Positions 61,943 through 64,000 of a DNA stretch of 64,000 nucleotides are shown one piece after another. The stretch is from positions 124,001 to 188,000 of the forward strand of contig NZ_PYWK01000003.1 of NCBI RefSeq assembly GCF_003049645.1, written 5' to 3'. The first letter of the stretch is position 1. Each line of letters starts with the position of its first letter. This stretch comes from Metasolibacillus fluoroglycofenilyticus. Its GTDB lineage: Bacteria; Bacillota; Bacilli; Bacillales_A; Planococcaceae. The notes under the pieces are model-generated. The model saw only the letters and a program-made list of their open reading frames with translations. It searched no databases and was not told the DNA's origin. The translations under genes were made by a program, and so were the position numbers.

Positions 61943-63733
61943 TTAATAAACATCTCGTTGATAGCGCTGCTGTTGCTTTAGCTCGTTTACATACTGTACT
62001 GCCTGCTCAGCCGTTTTACCGCCCTGTTCAGCAATAATTGCATGAATCGTTTGGTCAACATCTGCTGCCATTGTCTTTTCATCACCACATACATAAATAA
62101 CAGCGCCTTGCTCAATCCACTCAAATAGCTCCTTCGCATGCTCCTGTAAACGATGCTGCACATAAATTTTCCTATCACTATCACGTGAAAATGCTGCTGT
62201 TAAATTAGTTAATGCCTGTTCCTGTAGCCAGCGCTGCCAATCTGTTTGGTATAAGAAATCTGTAACAAAATGCTGCTCACCGAAAAACAGCCATGCCTTG
62301 CCCTGTGCCTCACGCGTTGCACGCTCCTCTATAAATGAGCGAAACGGTGCAATTCCTGTACCAGCACCAATCATAATAATCGGTGTTGCATCATTCTGTG
62401 GCAGTTTAAAATTCGGATTGGAATGGATATAGATAGGTAGCTTTTGACCAACCTCAACGCGCTCTGCAATCTGACCTGAGCATACGCCAAGACGCTTACG
62501 CTCATCCTTGTCATAGCTTACTTTCCCAATTGTCAAATGTACTTCCTCTTCATTGGCTGCTTGACTAGAGGCAATGGAATATAAACGTGCTGGAATTTTG
62601 CGGAGCAGCTCAATAAATTGCTGTGCATTCCATGAAAACGGCCCGAAGCTTTGTACAACGTCTAATAAATCACGTCCATACACATAATCCTTCCATTTAT
62701 CATCTTGCACAAGCGCTGCAAAATCTCGATTTAGCGTATAGTTTTGAATTTTTTGCAGCAATGGCTTTGATAATACAGTAATTTCAAGCTTTTTTTGTAG
62801 TGCCTCGGCTAAAGTTATAGATTGCTGTTCAACCGTTACAATCTCAGTTTGCTTGAAGCCAAGTGCTTCGATTAATATTCCGACAAGCTGCTCATCGTTT
62901 TCAGGTAAAATACCTATGCTATCTCCAGGTGCATAGGTCAGACCTGACTCTTCTAGAGAAAGTTCGATATGATACGTCGCTTTATTTGAACCACGCCCAT
63001 TCAAATTAATTTTCTCAAGCACCTCGGCATAAAACGGATTACTTTTTGAATACTTCGAACTCTTAACTTCTTTTGTCTCCGTATTTGCCTGTATTGAAGC
63101 AGTTTGTGGACTTGTCGTAATTAGTGCTTTTTTTACATCCTCAATCCACTGTGCTGCTAGGCTGTCATAGTCAAGGTCACAGTCAACCCGAGGTATAATA
63201 CGCTTCGCACCGAGCTTTTCTAATTGCTCATCAAAGTCAGCACCTGTCTTGCAAAAAAATTCATAGGAGCTGTCACCAAGTGCCAATACGGAAAACTGTG
63301 CATGCTCTAAATTCGGCGCTCGCTTACTGTGTAAAAATTCATGCAATTGAATCGCATTGTCTGGTGGCGTTCCCTCACCATGCGTACTTGTGACAATCAA
63401 TAAATTATTTAGCTTCTTTAACTGATTTGGCTTAAAGGCTGACATCGATTCAATTTTCACATCTACTCCTACCTCTTTTAACTCCGCCCCAAGCTTTTCG
63501 GCTAAAGCTTGTGCATTGCCGGTTTGAGAGCCGTATAAAATGGTTGCTGATTGCGGCTCTGCTGCAATCGCTTTTACCTCTTCTGCTACTGCAACGGCTA
63601 CACCTGTAGCGGGTGCAACGCTTAAATAACCTGTTAGCCAAATTTTTTGGTAGTCATTTAATGTAGGTAATAGCGTATTTAATTGTTTTACTTGCTCCTC
63701 ATTAAAAGGGCTGTTCAATACTTGTAAAGTCAA
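61943..63733 (-). CDS. cysJ: Sulfite reductase flavoprotein alpha-component
   Basis: NADPH-dependent flavoprotein feeding CysI. I place the start at TTG 63733, five bases after GAGGTGG, giving 596 aa beginning [10 protein letters not shown] as in B. subtilis CysJ (MQLQVMNSPF); the ATG 63757 lies upstream of this ribosome site. Domains: flavodoxin/FMN (about 60-205, [18 protein letters not shown]), FAD-binding with connecting domain (RLYSIASS), and NADPH-binding ([30 protein letters not shown], ending RYQRDVY). It overlaps nothing and follows the YezD-like gene by 37 nt. Confidence 0.95.
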   Translation of the reverse strand: MTLQVLNSPFNEEQVKQLNTLLPTLNDYQKIWLTGYLSVAPATGVAVAVAEEVKAIAAEPQSATILYGSQTGNAQALAEKLGAELKEVGVDVKIESMSAFKPNQLKKLNNLLIVTSTHGEGTPPDNAIQLHEFLHSKRAPNLEHAQFSVLALGDSSYEFFCKTGADFDEQLEKLGAKRIIPRVDCDLDYDSLAAQWIEDVKKALITTSPQTASIQANTETKEVKSSKYSKSNPFYAEVLEKINLNGRGSNKATYHIELSLEESGLTYAPGDSIGILPENDEQLVGILIEALGFKQTEIVTVEQQSITLAEALQKKLEITVLSKPLLQKIQNYTLNRDFAALVQDDKWKDYVYGRDLLDVVQSFGPFSWNAQQFIELLRKIPARLYSIASSQAANEEEVHLTIGKVSYDKDERKRLGVCSGQIAERVEVGQKLPIYIHSNPNFKLPQNDATPIIMIGAGTGIAPFRSFIEERATREAQGKAWLFFGEQHFVTDFLYQTDWQRWLQEQALTNLTAAFSRDSDRKIYVQHRLQEHAKELFEWIEQGAVIYVCGDEKTMAADVDQTIHAIIAEQGGKTAEQAVQYVNELKQQQRYQRDVY

Positions 63734-63770
63734 GTTTCCCACCTCACGAATTATCATTACGGTTAATTAA

Positions 63771-63917
63771 TTATTTCAAACGAATCTTCTCATTTTTTTC
63801 AATTTGAACAACATGTCCGTCCTGAATAATGAGTGTAATTGTTCCAAACTTTATCGTTTCGAGCATTTCTTTAATGCTTTCAAATGTAGCCTCACTATTG
63901 CTTTTTTGCTTTGACAT
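63771..63917 (-). CDS. YezD-like small protein (DUF2292)
   Basis: 48-aa protein, ATG 63917 to TAA 63771, with GAGGAGGGG upstream. The sequence begins MSKQKSNSEA; the core KFGTITLIIQDGHVVQIEKNEKIR matches the DUF2292/YezD pattern (G-x-I-x-I-x-I-QDGxVVQI-x-K-x-EKxR). YezD-type proteins accompany sulfur-assimilation genes in Bacilli and are thought to belong to cysteine-regulated operons. Here it is 37 nt upstream of cysJ, so it is the preceding gene of the same transcript. Confidence 0.82.
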   Translation of the reverse strand: MSKQKSNSEATFESIKEMLETIKFGTITLIIQDGHVVQIEKNEKIRLK

Positions 63918-63930
63918 AGATGTCCCCTCC

Positions 63931-64000
63931 TCACACATTCAATAGCTCCCGTACCCGTTCTAGCAGCACTTGACGAACATTTTCGTCGTAGCCTAAGCTA
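63931..64000 (-). CDS. C-terminal end of an upstream gene (partial)
   Basis: An open frame enters from beyond the window end and stops at TGA 63931-63933, with the last residues ...NVRQVLLERVRELLNV. It ends 13 nt before the YezD-like start, so it is probably an earlier gene of the cys operon. Twenty-two visible residues are too few to name it. Confidence 0.55.
   Translation of the reverse strand, partial: SLGYDENVRQVLLERVRELLNV

Overview
The window looks like a chromosomal segment of a low-GC, Gram-positive, aerobic Bacillota, most likely Planococcaceae (Lysinibacillus/Solibacillus-like). The evidence is strong AGGAGG-type ribosome binding sites with frequent TTG/GTG starts, lipoproteins with Bacillus-type lipoboxes, a GerMN lipoprotein, an S-layer-homology (SLH) surface enzyme, meso-DAP dehydrogenase and a T-box leader. 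No rRNA, tRNA, CRISPR array, phage or intact transposase gene was seen. The genus is an inference.

Layout. 1-3.5 kb: heterodimeric ABC exporter (5' end cut by the window). 3.7-7.1 kb: RsgA GTPase behind a structured leader, then a T-box-controlled methionyl-tRNA synthetase. 7.1-8.7 kb: GerMN lipoprotein, a 208-bp repeat and a DUF2268-like metalloprotease. 8.9-12.9 kb: Fur-box-controlled siderophore ABC importer. 13.7-25.3 kb: a C-P lyase (phosphonate) locus on the minus strand, read phnG-H-I-J-K-M-L, a PHP phosphoesterase, then phnD-C-E1-E2, with a PhnF-like GntR regulator upstream. 25.6-29.4 kb: a 21-bp-period repeat array, an MFS pump and an MMPL/RND-type transporter. 29.5-33.4 kb: the Hen1/Pnkp RNA-repair pair. 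33.6-36.4 kb: MccF-like S66 peptidase, TPR protein, NTF2-like protein, Tag glycosylase and a 41-codon ORF. 36.5-39.6 kb: MFS pump divergent from an XRE-TPR regulator with three palindromic operator-like sites between them. 39.9-50 kb: AI-2E transporter, P1 peptidase, Ddh, M20 amidohydrolase, cytochrome c-551-like lipoprotein, SLH-alpha/beta hydrolase and an HTH-membrane protein. 50.3-58.7 kb: two chemoreceptors, a LysE exporter, an SDR/acyl-CoA ligase pair and RtcB. 59-64 kb: Yip1 protein, DUF1801 protein and the cysJI sulfite reductase with a YezD-like small protein.

Most unusual observation: PhnJ, the radical-SAM C-P lyase, aligns well with the E. coli enzyme but has Thr and Met at the positions of Cys244 (cluster ligand) and Cys272 (catalytic thiyl Cys). 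The protein has only two cysteines in all. In the same operon PhnK carries a five-cysteine metal-knuckle-like insertion before its Walker A motif, and a PHP-family enzyme stands where PhnP would be expected. Either this is a divergent C-P lyase with altered chemistry or the operon is decaying around an inactive PhnJ. The reading frames are otherwise intact and tightly coupled, which argues against simple decay.

Other points: two independent RNA-repair ligase systems (Hen1-Pnkp and RtcB) lie 22 kb apart; a family of roughly 193-209-bp MITE-like elements with GGGGCTGTCCAAAA-type inverted ends occurs six times, with related solo hairpins at gene ends; a second hairpin family preceded by AAAGTGAARCTTCAATC occurs four times; and five TTTATTCCAYGTTT units lie exactly 21 bp apart. 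Family names given from memory of conserved motifs were not checked by database search.
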